Source: Betaproteobacteria bacterium
GTDB lineage: Bacteria; Pseudomonadota; Gammaproteobacteria; Burkholderiales; SG8-39
Direction of reading: 5' to 3'
Assembly (NCBI GenBank): GCA_009693435.1
Contig: SHXF01000008.1
Location: 1 to 64,000, forward strand
Length of the DNA stretch: 64,000 bases
In this document: one piece after another, positions 46,934 to 55,187 of the stretch
How the letters are laid out: every line of letters starts with the position of its first letter
Position numbering within the stretch: position 1 is the stretch's first letter
The notes under the pieces: model-generated
The model's input: the letters and a program-made list of their open reading frames with translations, nothing else
What the model was told of the DNA's origin: nothing
The model's database searches: none
Position numbers and translations under genes: made by a program

Positions 46934-47884
46934 TCAGGCGGGGCCGCTGCGCGGCCGGTGCCGCCTGACCGCCTCCGGGTGGGTGGAGTCGGTGCCCATG
47001 TAGACGCCGCGCTCCCAGCTGCGCTTCAGCGGATCGGCCACGTCGAGGGACATGCGGCCGATACCCTTGATGTCGATCTGCACCACGTCACCGTCCTGGA
47101 TAGCCCCCAGGCCCTCGTGATTGGTGCCGCAACCGATCAGGTCGCCCGACTTGAGCGTCATCACGGAGGTCGCAAATTCTATCAACTCGGGAACCGGATG
47201 CTCCATGTCGTCGGTGTTGTAATTGTGGCGAAGCTGGCCGTTGTCCCAGAAGCACACGTGCAGGTCATTCGGGTCGGCAATCTCGTCCGCGGTGACGATG
47301 CACGGCCCTATGGGCGCAAAGGTGTCGAACGACTTTCCCAGCCAGCTCATCGGCGGACCGACCGGCCAGGTGCGCCGGCCTTCGCCGCGCGCGGTGACGT
47401 CAATCAGGCAGGTGTAGCCGAATACTGCGCGTTTCCAGTCCGCGCGCTTTACCATCTTCGCCGGACCTTTGATCACCAGCGCCAGTTCCGCCTCGTGCAT
47501 GAACATCCACGGCTGGGTGAATTCGGGCAGCACGATGCTGTCGCCCGGACCGATCACCGCATCCGGATTCTTCATGAACATGTTGAGCGGACGTGCCTCT
47601 CGCTGGGCATGTTCCCAGTAGTTGGCGATACAGCACAGGATTTTCCCCGGACGCGGCAACGGCGGCAGCAACCGCACCGATTCCACCGGAAACGCGTCGC
47701 CCGATTCCGCCAGGCGGTCCAGTTCAGGCCGAAGCGGATCGAATTCGTCGATTATCCCGGTCATCGTCGCCTGATCGTTGATGCCCCGGCAGACGGCACT
47801 CGCGATGCTGACGATGCCACGTTCGGTGATTACGCCAGGCAAAGCAGGATCGGATGGGTTCCTCCTGAAAAGCACCAGCTTCAA
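46934..47884 (-). CDS. Fumarylacetoacetate hydrolase-family protein
   Basis: FAH-fold enzyme, 316 residues. The metal-binding triad is E131, E133 (HEAELALVIKG) and D162 (GYTCLIDVTARG). The GKSFDTFAPIGPCIVTADE segment is typical. The family includes acylpyruvate hydrolases, decarboxylases and C-C bond hydrolases of meta-cleavage and hydroxyphenylacetate routes. The presence of extradiol and alpha-ketoglutarate dioxygenases nearby fits ring-fission catabolism. Substrate unknown. The C-terminus is a basic tail after HPEAVRRH. Confidence 0.87.
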   Translation of the reverse strand: MKLVLFRRNPSDPALPGVITERGIVSIASAVCRGINDQATMTGIIDEFDPLRPELDRLAESGDAFPVESVRLLPPLPRPGKILCCIANYWEHAQREARPLNMFMKNPDAVIGPGDSIVLPEFTQPWMFMHEAELALVIKGPAKMVKRADWKRAVFGYTCLIDVTARGEGRRTWPVGPPMSWLGKSFDTFAPIGPCIVTADEIADPNDLHVCFWDNGQLRHNYNTDDMEHPVPELIEFATSVMTLKSGDLIGCGTNHEGLGAIQDGDVVQIDIKGIGRMSLDVADPLKRSWERGVYMGTDSTHPEAVRRHRPRSGPA

Positions 47885-47899
47885 TTTCTCTCTCCTCTC

Positions 47900-48814
47900 T
47901 CAGGTCCGCGTAACCGATTTTTCCGCTGCGCGCTCCGCCCCCTCGAAAGCGAGCGGCACATCACCGGTCGTCGAGCGACGCAGTTCGCGCGCTTGATCGA
48001 GATCGTAACGCCGGCCGCGATGCAAGGTACAGCGGTTGTCCCACATTATGAGGTCACCGACCTCCCAGTGATGCCGGTAGACGAACTCTCGTTGCGTGGC
48101 GTGTTCCAGCAGTTCCGCAAGCAGCAGCCGTCCCTCGGCCAGCTGCATGCCTGTGACACGGGTAGTGTGCACGCCGACGAAGAGGAGTTTCCGTCCCGAG
48201 CCCGGATGGATTCGCACCACCGGCCACTCGACAGGGGGCAAAAGGTTGCGGTCCTCTTCGGTGAAGGTCGCGTAGCCGAGAATGGCGCGGGAATGCAGCG
48301 CGAAATGCTCGGCGCGCAATTCGCGGATCGAAGATTTCAAATCATCTGGCAGCGCATCGTAGGCAGCACGCATGTCGGCGAATTCGGTTTCCCCGCCCCG
48401 TGGCGGGTTGACCACCGAATGCAGCATCGAATAGCGGGCCGGCGGATCCTGAAAAGAACTGTCGCTATGCCACAACTGGTTGGCCAGCTGGGAGTACATC
48501 TTGCGGCTGTTGCGGTCGGCGATGCGCCCCTGCGCATCCAGGTTGGACATGTCCGCCAGTTCGTCATACTTGAAACGGTGGGTCGCACCCCTGCCGGCTA
48601 TCTTGCCGAACCCCAGATAGGGCTGACCGAACTGTCGCGTAAACGCCATTTGCTGGTCCTGGTCGAGCGCCTGGCCGCGAAACAACAGCACTGCGTAATG
48701 GTCCATCCCAGCCACGATCTGCGCCACTGCCGCTGCATCAAGCGGGCGGGAAATATCCAGGCCGCATGCCTCGGCGGCAAACAGGGGGTGTAAGGGTCGA
48801 TACTCCAGGTTCAT
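47900..48814 (-). CDS. TauD/TfdA-family alpha-ketoglutarate-dependent dioxygenase
   Basis: Non-haem iron dioxygenase of 304 residues. The facial triad is H116, D118 (WHSDSSF) and H265 (CTLHRGRRYD), with the 2-oxoglutarate-binding arginine in the RRYDLDQARELRRST end. TfdA-like enzymes start breakdown of phenoxyacetates; others act on taurine, carnitine or sulphonates. The YSMLHSVVNPPRGGETEFADM region is standard. It ends 15 bases before the FAH gene and is probably in the same transcript. Confidence 0.9.
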   Translation of the reverse strand: MNLEYRPLHPLFAAEACGLDISRPLDAAAVAQIVAGMDHYAVLLFRGQALDQDQQMAFTRQFGQPYLGFGKIAGRGATHRFKYDELADMSNLDAQGRIADRNSRKMYSQLANQLWHSDSSFQDPPARYSMLHSVVNPPRGGETEFADMRAAYDALPDDLKSSIRELRAEHFALHSRAILGYATFTEEDRNLLPPVEWPVVRIHPGSGRKLLFVGVHTTRVTGMQLAEGRLLLAELLEHATQREFVYRHHWEVGDLIMWDNRCTLHRGRRYDLDQARELRRSTTGDVPLAFEGAERAAEKSVTRT

Positions 48815-48867
48815 GGCTTCCCTTCCGTAATCACGGCAAACCGGACGCGGCCCGCCACGCCCGGCGG

Positions 48868-49863
48868 TTACTCCGTCTTGAATCCGCTCGCCTTTACCAC
48901 GCGCGACCAGCGGGCGATATCCTCGGCGATCAGCGCGGCAAACTGCTCCGGCGTATTGCCCATCGGCTCGAGTCCCTGGGTAAGGATGGCGTCGCGCAAT
49001 TCTTTTGCCGCCAGAGACTTCTGCACTTCGTCGTTGAGCCGCTTGACAATGTCAGCCGGCGTTCCCGCCGGCGCGAGCAGCCCGAACCACGCGCTGGCCT
49101 CGAACCCCGGCAAGCCGGCCTCCGCGGTGGTCGGAACATGCGGCAGTTGCGCCAGCCGTGACGCACTGGCCACCGCGAGTGCGCGCAACTTGCCCGACTG
49201 ATAGTTCTGCAACTGGAATGAAGCCAGGATATCAAAGCCCACCTGCACCTGTCCGGAGAGCAGTCCTATCAGTTCGGCGGCTGCGCCCTGATAGGGCACA
49301 TGCACCAGATCGACGCCGGCAAGCGTATTGAAATTCTCTCCGGAAAAATGCTGCATGGAGCCGTTGCCTATGGATGCGAAGTTGAGCGCTCGCGGCTTGG
49401 TTTTTGCCAGCGCTATCAACTCCTTCAGCGTATGGGCCGGCACCGATTCGATCACCGTCACCAGAAACGGCGAAGCGGTAAGCAGGCTGATCGGCGCGAA
49501 TGATTTCACCGAGTCATAAGGCAGCTTGGGAAACAGCACCGGCGCCATGCCGACCGAGGTGACTGTCCCGACCACCAGCGTATAGCCATCGGGCGCGGCA
49601 CGCGAAGCGGCTTCAAGCCCGATCCTGCCGCCGGCGCCATCGCGATTGTCCACGAGGACCGGCTGGCCAAGTCTGTCGGACAACTGCCGTGAAAAGCTGC
49701 GGCCTATCAGGTCCACCGCGCCACCCGCGGGAAACGGGACGATCAGCCTGATCGGTCTGGCCGGCCAGGCTTGCGAGTACGTCGCCTCGCTCCAGGCGAG
49801 GCCTAGCAACACGGCGCCCGCGAGGGCGGCGAACGACGGAAACAATCCGTGGTGGCGATACAT
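48868..49863 (-). CDS. Bug-family (TctC) periplasmic solute-binding protein
   Basis: Secreted binding protein, 331 residues, with a signal peptide ending near EATYSQA. Bug blocks: RPIRLIVPFPAGGAVDLIGR, VLVDNRDGAGG, AAPDGYTLVVG and WFGLLAPAGTP. AGGGAGAGA precedes the ATG; an upstream in-frame extension through a repeat was rejected. It is the first gene of a minus-strand run with the dioxygenase, FAH enzyme and CoA transferase, so it probably delivers the substrate of that pathway. Ligand unknown. Confidence 0.88.
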   Translation of the reverse strand: MYRHHGLFPSFAALAGAVLLGLAWSEATYSQAWPARPIRLIVPFPAGGAVDLIGRSFSRQLSDRLGQPVLVDNRDGAGGRIGLEAASRAAPDGYTLVVGTVTSVGMAPVLFPKLPYDSVKSFAPISLLTASPFLVTVIESVPAHTLKELIALAKTKPRALNFASIGNGSMQHFSGENFNTLAGVDLVHVPYQGAAAELIGLLSGQVQVGFDILASFQLQNYQSGKLRALAVASASRLAQLPHVPTTAEAGLPGFEASAWFGLLAPAGTPADIVKRLNDEVQKSLAAKELRDAILTQGLEPMGNTPEQFAALIAEDIARWSRVVKASGFKTE

Positions 49864-49964
49864 GCTTTCTCTCTCCCTGGGTTGACGAGCGCCGGGTGTG
49901 TTTCGCCGCCGGACAGGCACACGCAACGGACTGTCCCGAGTCAGATGCACGGTGAAGACAATTT

Positions 49965-50000
49965 CCCCACACGCTCCCCAAACGCTCCCCAAACGCTCCC
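49965..50000. repeat. 11-bp tandem repeat upstream of the Bug gene
   Basis: On the minus strand a GGGGAGCGTTT unit is repeated three times with an exact 11-base period (first copy GGGGAGCGTGT in plus order, followed by another GGGG). It lies about 100 bases upstream of the Bug ATG in a 500-base divergent gap. An 11-base period places copies on one face of the helix, which could suit cooperative regulator binding, or it may be slippage. Confidence 0.65.
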
Positions 50001-50196
50001 TTGTGCCATTCCGTTGCAGCATTCATTTTGCAACGAATCCCGATTTCCTTCGGGGTCATCCGAAAAATGCGGCGCGATGAATCGACGCAACCTAAGCCGC
50101 CGCATCCCCGCAGTCTGTCGGCACGTTCTGTCACACGTAACACGGGCAACGACAGACCGCGCCACACGCCGGAACTCTACACTGAAAAATTGCCGA

Positions 50197-50225
50197 TTGA
50201 CCAAGATGCGTCAGGCAACGATACT
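50197..50225 (+). promoter_or_regulatory. Probable sigma70 promoter of the homospermidine synthase gene
   Basis: TTGACC (50197-50202) and GATACT (50220-50225) are separated by exactly 17 bases. The -35 matches five and the -10 four of six consensus positions. Transcription would begin near 50232, leaving a leader of about 130 bases. Confidence 0.5.
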
Positions 50226-50251
50226 CGGGGCGCGCAGTTGCAACGCCTACC

Positions 50252-50270
50252 CTCTCCATCCTCCGGAGAG
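50252..50270 (+). promoter_or_regulatory. Hairpin in the homospermidine synthase leader
   Basis: CTCTCC (50252-50257) pairs with GGAGAG (50265-50270) over a seven-base loop, followed by TTT. The right arm also contains the perfect dyad CTCCGGAG. It lies about 95 bases before the start codon. It might affect translation or be an operator; no known riboswitch pattern is recognised. Confidence 0.3.
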
Positions 50271-50364
50271 TTTGCACACTCGCACAAATTTCCCCCTATA
50301 ACACGCGGCCTGTCGACCTACCCGGTCCGCCGTCGCGAATGGAAGAGCTTGAGAGCGCACAGGT

Positions 50365-51789
50365 ATGGAAACGCACCGCAAGTACACGTCGTTTCGCGGC
50401 AGATTGCTCATAATCGGCTTCGGTGCCGTGGGGCAGGGCACGCTGCCGCTGCTGCTTCGGCACATCGACATCAAGCCCGAGCAGATCACCATCATCACGG
50501 CAAAACCTGACGGCGAAGCGATCGCACGCGAGCTTGGCGTGGAGTTCAAGGTAATCCGGATCACCCGCGAAAACTACGCATCCCTTTACGACCGGCACCT
50601 GTCGCGCGGAGACTTCCTTTTCAACGCGGCGTTTGACGTCGGCAGTCTCGATTCCATCGATTACTGCCAGAAGAGCGGCATCCTCTATTACGACGCCTGC
50701 ATCGAACCCTGGGCGGGCGGGCACGAGAATACGCGCGTGCCGGCTGCGCGCCGTTCGAATTATGCTTATCGCGACGCTGCGCTCGCTGCACGCGGAAAGT
50801 ATCCGCGAGGACCGGCAGCCATGCTGGTGCATGGGGCAAACCCGGGGCTGGTGTCGCATCTCCTGAAGCAGGCGCTGCTCAACATCGCCGCCGACACCGG
50901 TGTCTCCGCGCAGGAACCCGGCTCGCGCGAGGGCTGGGCGCGACTCGCTCAGACGCTGGGTGTGAAGACCATCCACGTGGCCGAGCGCGATTCGCAGATT
51001 TCGCCGAGGCGCAAGGAGCCCGGCGAGTTCGTCAACACGTGGTCGTCGGAGGCGTTCGCCGGGGAGTCGCTGCAGCCGGCCGAGTTGGGCTGGGGTACGC
51101 ACGAACGGCATCTGCCTGCGGATGCCCTGAACTTCGAATTTGGCTGCGGGGCGTCGATCTACCTGAACCGCACCGGCGCCTCCACCCGCGTACGTACCTG
51201 GACGCCGGGCGAGGGTGCGTTCATCGGCTTCTTGATCTCGCATTCGGAAGCCACCTCCATTCCCGACTATCTGACCGTGCGCGGCGCAAGCGGGCAGGTA
51301 CTTTACCGGCCCACCTGCCACTACGCGTACCACCCCTGCGACGACGCCGTCCTGTCTATGCTGGAGTTCAACGGCAAGAACTACCGCTTTCCGCCCCGGC
51401 AACGCCTGCTGCGCGACGAGATCAGCGAAGGTATGGATGAACTCGGGGTGCTTATTGCAGGCCATGCGAAGAACGCCTACTGGTACGGCTCGCGGCTCAC
51501 GATAGCCGCGGCGCGGCGGCTGTGTCCCTACAACAACGCGACCAGCCTGCAGGTGAACGCGCCGGCGATGGCCGCCGTGGTCTGGGCCATGCGCAACCCT
51601 GAAGCAGGCATCATGGAACCCGACGAACTGCCGTTCCGGGAAATCCTCGAACTGAGTTTGCCCTACCTGGGAGAAGTCACCGGCGCGTACACCGGCTGGA
51701 ACCCGCTTGAAGGCCGTGGACACCTGTATCCCGAAGACCTCGACCTCGAGGACCCGTGGCAGTTCAAGAACGTGCGAGTCAACGGCTGA
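50365..51789 (+). CDS. hss: Homospermidine synthase
   Basis: NAD-dependent enzyme of 474 residues, the usual bacterial length, joining two putrescine units (or putrescine and spermidine) into homospermidine. The dinucleotide loop IIGFGAVGQG is at 16-25. Typical blocks are NAAFDVGSLDSIDYCQ, YYDACIEPW, VHGANPGLVSHLLKQAL and YNNATSLQVNAP. The neighbouring genes are for acid catabolism, so the locus is not a polyamine operon. It diverges from the Bug gene. Confidence 0.9.
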   Translation: METHRKYTSFRGRLLIIGFGAVGQGTLPLLLRHIDIKPEQITIITAKPDGEAIARELGVEFKVIRITRENYASLYDRHLSRGDFLFNAAFDVGSLDSIDYCQKSGILYYDACIEPWAGGHENTRVPAARRSNYAYRDAALAARGKYPRGPAAMLVHGANPGLVSHLLKQALLNIAADTGVSAQEPGSREGWARLAQTLGVKTIHVAERDSQISPRRKEPGEFVNTWSSEAFAGESLQPAELGWGTHERHLPADALNFEFGCGASIYLNRTGASTRVRTWTPGEGAFIGFLISHSEATSIPDYLTVRGASGQVLYRPTCHYAYHPCDDAVLSMLEFNGKNYRFPPRQRLLRDEISEGMDELGVLIAGHAKNAYWYGSRLTIAAARRLCPYNNATSLQVNAPAMAAVVWAMRNPEAGIMEPDELPFREILELSLPYLGEVTGAYTGWNPLEGRGHLYPEDLDLEDPWQFKNVRVNG

Positions 51790-52018
51790 GCAACCTGCCG
51801 CGCCCCCGCCCCGGGACGCATCGGGCCTCGCGACAGCGCCGAGGAGCTCCCAGGTTTCTGTGCAATTCATTCCATGCCTCTGCCCCGCTCCTAGATCCCG
51901 GCCAGTCCGACCGCGCTCACCATGACGCGCGGTCAGTTCTGCCCCCACTGATTGAATAGTGAAGGCTCCTTGCATTGAGGATATCGGGACTCAATCACGC
52001 GGCTTTACCATCCACTGC

Positions 52019-52981
52019 TTAATCCGCCTTGATCCCGGCCGCGGAGACGACTCTGGACCAGCGCGCGAGTTCGAGCTTCAACAACTCACCGAGACGCTCC
52101 GGTCGGCCACCCGCCGGAGTCATGCCCTGCCTGGCCAGCGATTCGCGCACCTCGGACAGTTGCAGCACGGTGTTGAATTCGCGATTGAGCTTCGCCACGA
52201 TGGCGGCAGGCGTGCCGGCCGGTGCGAACACGCCGTACCAGGTTTCCACTTCGAGGTTCGGCATGCCGAGTTCCTTCAAGGTAGGCACCTCGGGATAGGC
52301 GCTCGCGCGCTCCGCGGTCATTACCGCCAGCATGCGTACTTTGGCGCTTTGCGCGTGCGGCGCGATGGTCTGCAGCGGCACTATCATCGCCTGCACATGC
52401 CCGGCTACCAGATCGGCGATCGCGCCGCCCGCCCCCTTGTAGGGCACGTGGACGATGTCCAGCTGCGCATCCAGCTTGAGCAGTTCCATGGCGAGATGCT
52501 GCGGCCCGCCGTTGCCGGGCGACGCGTAATGCAACCTGCCCGGCTGGCTGCGCACCAGTGCCAGGAACTCGCGCAGGGTCTTCGCCGGCAGGCCGGCCGT
52601 GACCACGATGGACAGCACGCTGGTGCCGAGCAACACCACCGGCGCGAAGTGCTTCACCGGATCGAACGGCAGCCTGCGGTTCAGCGCCGGATTGGTGGCG
52701 AACGCCGTTGCCGTGCTGAGCAAGGTGTAGCCATCCGGAGCGGCGTGCGCCACCAATTCGCTGCCGATGTTGCCGGTCGCCCCGGCGCGGTTGTCGGTGA
52801 TCACGCCCACTTTCAGGCGCTCGGCCAGACGGGGACCGAGGATACGCGAAAGAATGTCAGCCCCAGTTCCCGGCGTGAAGGGCACCACGATCTGGATGTT
52901 GCGCACGGGCCAGTGTGAAGCGTCCTGGGCCAGCACCGATCCGCATGCTAGGGCGGCGGAAACCGCAAACACACGGAACAT
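52019..52981 (-). CDS. Bug-family (TctC) periplasmic solute-binding protein
   Basis: Secreted binding protein, 320 residues, signal peptide MFRVFAVSAALACGSVLA then QDASHW. Bug blocks: IQIVVPFTPGTGADILSR, VITDNRAGATGN, AAPDGYTLLS and WYGVFAPAGTP. It starts ten bases after the extradiol dioxygenase gene ends, making the pair almost certainly co-transcribed and suggesting an aromatic ligand. No clear ribosome site precedes the ATG, so coupling is likely. About 230 bases without a gene lie between it and hss. Confidence 0.87.
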   Translation of the reverse strand: MFRVFAVSAALACGSVLAQDASHWPVRNIQIVVPFTPGTGADILSRILGPRLAERLKVGVITDNRAGATGNIGSELVAHAAPDGYTLLSTATAFATNPALNRRLPFDPVKHFAPVVLLGTSVLSIVVTAGLPAKTLREFLALVRSQPGRLHYASPGNGGPQHLAMELLKLDAQLDIVHVPYKGAGGAIADLVAGHVQAMIVPLQTIAPHAQSAKVRMLAVMTAERASAYPEVPTLKELGMPNLEVETWYGVFAPAGTPAAIVAKLNREFNTVLQLSEVRESLARQGMTPAGGRPERLGELLKLELARWSRVVSAAGIKAD

Positions 52982-52991
52982 CGCCCGGCGC

Positions 52992-53909
52992 TCAGGGCGC
53001 GCTGCGTTCCATTTGTCCGTAATCCGGCAGATTGGTCGGTCGCTCGCCGTCCCAGATGTCGGTGGTGCGATAGCTCTTGTCCAGCATGCGCGGCTGGCGC
53101 GGATTCTCCTCGGGAAATTCCTCCATGCCATAGGTGTACTCGACGGTGAAGCCGTCCGGATCGGAGAAATACTGGAACACGCTGCCCGAGGCCATGTGGC
53201 GGCCCGGCGTGGGCGCCACCGTGATGCCGGCCTTGATGAGGCGATTGCGGCCGAACATCAGGTCATCCAGCGACTTCACCGAAATGGCCATATGGAAATA
53301 ACTGTTTTCCCTGCTCTGCTGCAGAGCGAACGAATGGTGCCAGGGACTGGGAAAGCAGCGCAGGAAGGCGAAGTACGCCTCGCCCGTGGGTTCGTGGCGG
53401 AAATCCGATGTCCGGAAATTCATCACCTCGGTGTAGAAACGATGGATGGGGGCGAAATCCGCGACGCGCATCACCACATGACTGAGGTGCGTGAGGTTGA
53501 TGGGATGCGGCAGGAACGGCTGCGGGCGCGACACCATGCCGGCGAACAGTTCCACCGTCGCGCCTATGGGATCGACGAAGCGCAGGCCGTTGGCGATGCG
53601 CAGCCGGCCGCATTCCGCGGGATCGACCCGCGTGGTTCGTACCTTCGCCTTCTGCAGCACTTCTTCCGCCACCGCCATCTGGCGCTCGTCCTCGAGCTGA
53701 AACGCGACGCGCTTGAAACTCGCCGGCTTGCCCGCCGTTGCCTGAACCAGCAGCACGTTGTGGTGGTCACCGTTGCACGACAGGAAGGCCTCTCCCACGT
53801 CGTTCTGTTCGACAAGATCAAAGCCCGCCATGTCGCGATAGAAAGCAACGGAGCGCCCGAGGTCGCTGACGTTGAGCGCGATGTAGCCAAGTTTCTTGTA
53901 GCGAATCAT
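52992..53909 (-). CDS. Extradiol ring-cleavage dioxygenase (VOC superfamily, type I)
   Basis: A 305-residue protein of two vicinal-oxygen-chelate domains. The first (4-125) has lost its ligands, as usual; the second (139-260) contains the iron triad H144 (HLSHVVMRV), H206 (SYFHMAIS) and E257 (FTVEYTYG). This is the catechol 2,3-dioxygenase / dihydroxybiphenyl dioxygenase architecture, so it should cleave a catechol-like ring next to the hydroxyls. Substrate unknown; the Pht5-like and Rieske genes nearby suggest a substituted protocatechuate or catechol. Confidence 0.88.
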   Translation of the reverse strand: MIRYKKLGYIALNVSDLGRSVAFYRDMAGFDLVEQNDVGEAFLSCNGDHHNVLLVQATAGKPASFKRVAFQLEDERQMAVAEEVLQKAKVRTTRVDPAECGRLRIANGLRFVDPIGATVELFAGMVSRPQPFLPHPINLTHLSHVVMRVADFAPIHRFYTEVMNFRTSDFRHEPTGEAYFAFLRCFPSPWHHSFALQQSRENSYFHMAISVKSLDDLMFGRNRLIKAGITVAPTPGRHMASGSVFQYFSDPDGFTVEYTYGMEEFPEENPRQPRMLDKSYRTTDIWDGERPTNLPDYGQMERSAP

Positions 53910-53949
53910 GATTCGTCCTTTAATGCGCCACCCTCTTGCACTCGTTACT

Positions 53950-53972
53950 CCCCTCTCCCCCCGGGAGAGGGG
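53950..53972. repeat. Strong GC-rich hairpin (dispersed-repeat type)
   Basis: A ten-base perfect stem, CCCCTCTCCC with GGGAGAGGGG, and a three-base loop, followed by gccgggggtgaggg. This form of repeat is widely dispersed between proteobacterial genes. It lies in the 99-base gap between the Pht5-like and extradiol genes, where it could stabilise the upstream message. It has no T-tract, so a terminator role is less likely. Confidence 0.7.
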
Positions 53973-54008
53973 CCGGGGGTGAGGGATGGTTATTCGTTGA
54001 CGAAGACC

Positions 54009-54944
54009 TCAACCAATCTTCAAAAAAACCTGCTCCACATCGACCGACTTCACCATGCCCTGCTTCACCGCCGCCGCGCAGAACGTGCGCAGCGCCTTTT
54101 CGTTGCGCGTCCAGCCGTGATCGTTCCACCCCGCCCCCAGCGCAGCCGTCGCTGCGTCGAGTTGCAGATCGCCCAGCGGCAGAAACTGCGCGACATCGTT
54201 GCCCGCTTCGCGCCGGCCCGCGGCCAGCGCCTGCGAAAACAGTTCGTACAGAGACGCGCCCAGTTCCGGACGCGACGCCAGCAACTCGCGCCGGAGGATG
54301 AGCACATGAGTCAGCGGCACCACGCCAGTGCGGCGCGCAACTTCGAGCGCCGTATCCAGCGGCTGTTTCGCCAGGTAACGCAGACCGCGCAGGTTCTCCG
54401 GGCGGCGCGCAAAAATGAAGCAATCGGCAGCGCCTTCGCGGATCACCTCGAGCGGCTTCCTCCCGAGCAACGACCAGTCGATCTGCGCCGCATCCGGATA
54501 GCTCATGCCTTCGATGCGATCCTTCGCGAGCGGACACCAGACGGCGCTGGCGAAGGACACGCCATGCTGCTCCATGTACCATCGATGCCATACCGCCGCC
54601 GTGATCCAGAATTGCGGCAACGCGATGCGCTTGCCGGCCAGGGACCCATGGCCATCGAGGTCATCGTCTTCGCGGCAAAAGGCGTACTGCGATACCAGCT
54701 TCTTGGCGAACACCGGCAACGCGACGAACTTGCCGTCGTGCCGGCCGCCGGGCTCGGATACCTTGAGAAAGTTGGCAAGCGACGATTCGCCGACATCGAA
54801 CTCGCCGGCCAGCGTCTTCAAGGTCGATTCGTCTATGGATTTCGCTACCGTTACGTCGTAATCCAGGCCCGGCACGGACACCGATCGCGTGATCACGGGC
54901 AGCGTATGCAGGTACTGCGTGGTGCTGAGCCGGATGCTGGCCAT
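54009..54944 (-). CDS. 4,5-dihydroxyphthalate decarboxylase-like / periplasmic-binding-fold protein
   Basis: A 311-residue protein of the Pht5/NMT1-like binding fold, without a signal peptide. Segments such as LAGEFDVGESSLANFLK, ALPVFAKKLVSQYAFCRED and GLRYLAKQPLD resemble Pht5, which decarboxylates 4,5-dihydroxyphthalate to protocatechuate. Many relatives are annotated only as substrate-binding proteins. Lack of an export signal favours a cytoplasmic enzyme. It diverges from the Bug/Rieske operon and precedes the extradiol gene. Confidence 0.72.
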   Translation of the reverse strand: MASIRLSTTQYLHTLPVITRSVSVPGLDYDVTVAKSIDESTLKTLAGEFDVGESSLANFLKVSEPGGRHDGKFVALPVFAKKLVSQYAFCREDDDLDGHGSLAGKRIALPQFWITAAVWHRWYMEQHGVSFASAVWCPLAKDRIEGMSYPDAAQIDWSLLGRKPLEVIREGAADCFIFARRPENLRGLRYLAKQPLDTALEVARRTGVVPLTHVLILRRELLASRPELGASLYELFSQALAAGRREAGNDVAQFLPLGDLQLDAATAALGAGWNDHGWTRNEKALRTFCAAAVKQGMVKSVDVEQVFLKIG

Positions 54945-55020
54945 GAGCTTGCTTTCTCGTCGTAATGCCTGGGGCGGCAAAATGGGCGCAAATTAGGCGA
55001 ATCGCGGTCGAATTGCCCAT

Positions 55021-55037
55021 CTGCATCGATTATGCAG
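55021..55037. promoter_or_regulatory. Candidate operator between the two aromatic-acid operons
   Basis: CTGCAT-cgatt-ATGCAG is a perfect inverted repeat with six-base arms and a five-base centre. It has the T-N11-A character of LysR-type sites. It lies in the 243-base divergent gap, and a CATAAT -10 candidate for the minus operon overlaps it (with TTCAAC 17 bases upstream). No regulator gene is present in the window nearby. Confidence 0.4.
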
Positions 55038-55187
55038 TAAATCGTGAGGCCGTTGAAGCGCGGCTCGGCACATTCATTCCGGTTCACATCGCGGCGCGGG
55101 CGATAGAATTACGCGCACGTGCCGCATCTGCCGAACATTCACGGCGCCGCTTACGAAGTCCTTTGGAAGTCTTTTGCAGGAGGGGCA

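Noticed and set aside
46865..48793. 642-codon plus-strand frame opposite the FAH and TauD-like genes
   Set aside because: Both sense genes have intact catalytic residues; the antisense translation has low-complexity composition.
53950..53990. Rho-independent terminator after the Pht5-like gene
   Set aside because: Strong stem but no T-tract on either strand, and the form matches dispersed repeats.
52767..54965. 732-codon plus-strand frame across the extradiol and Pht5-like genes
   Set aside because: It covers two genes with clear motifs on the other strand and even the repeat between them.
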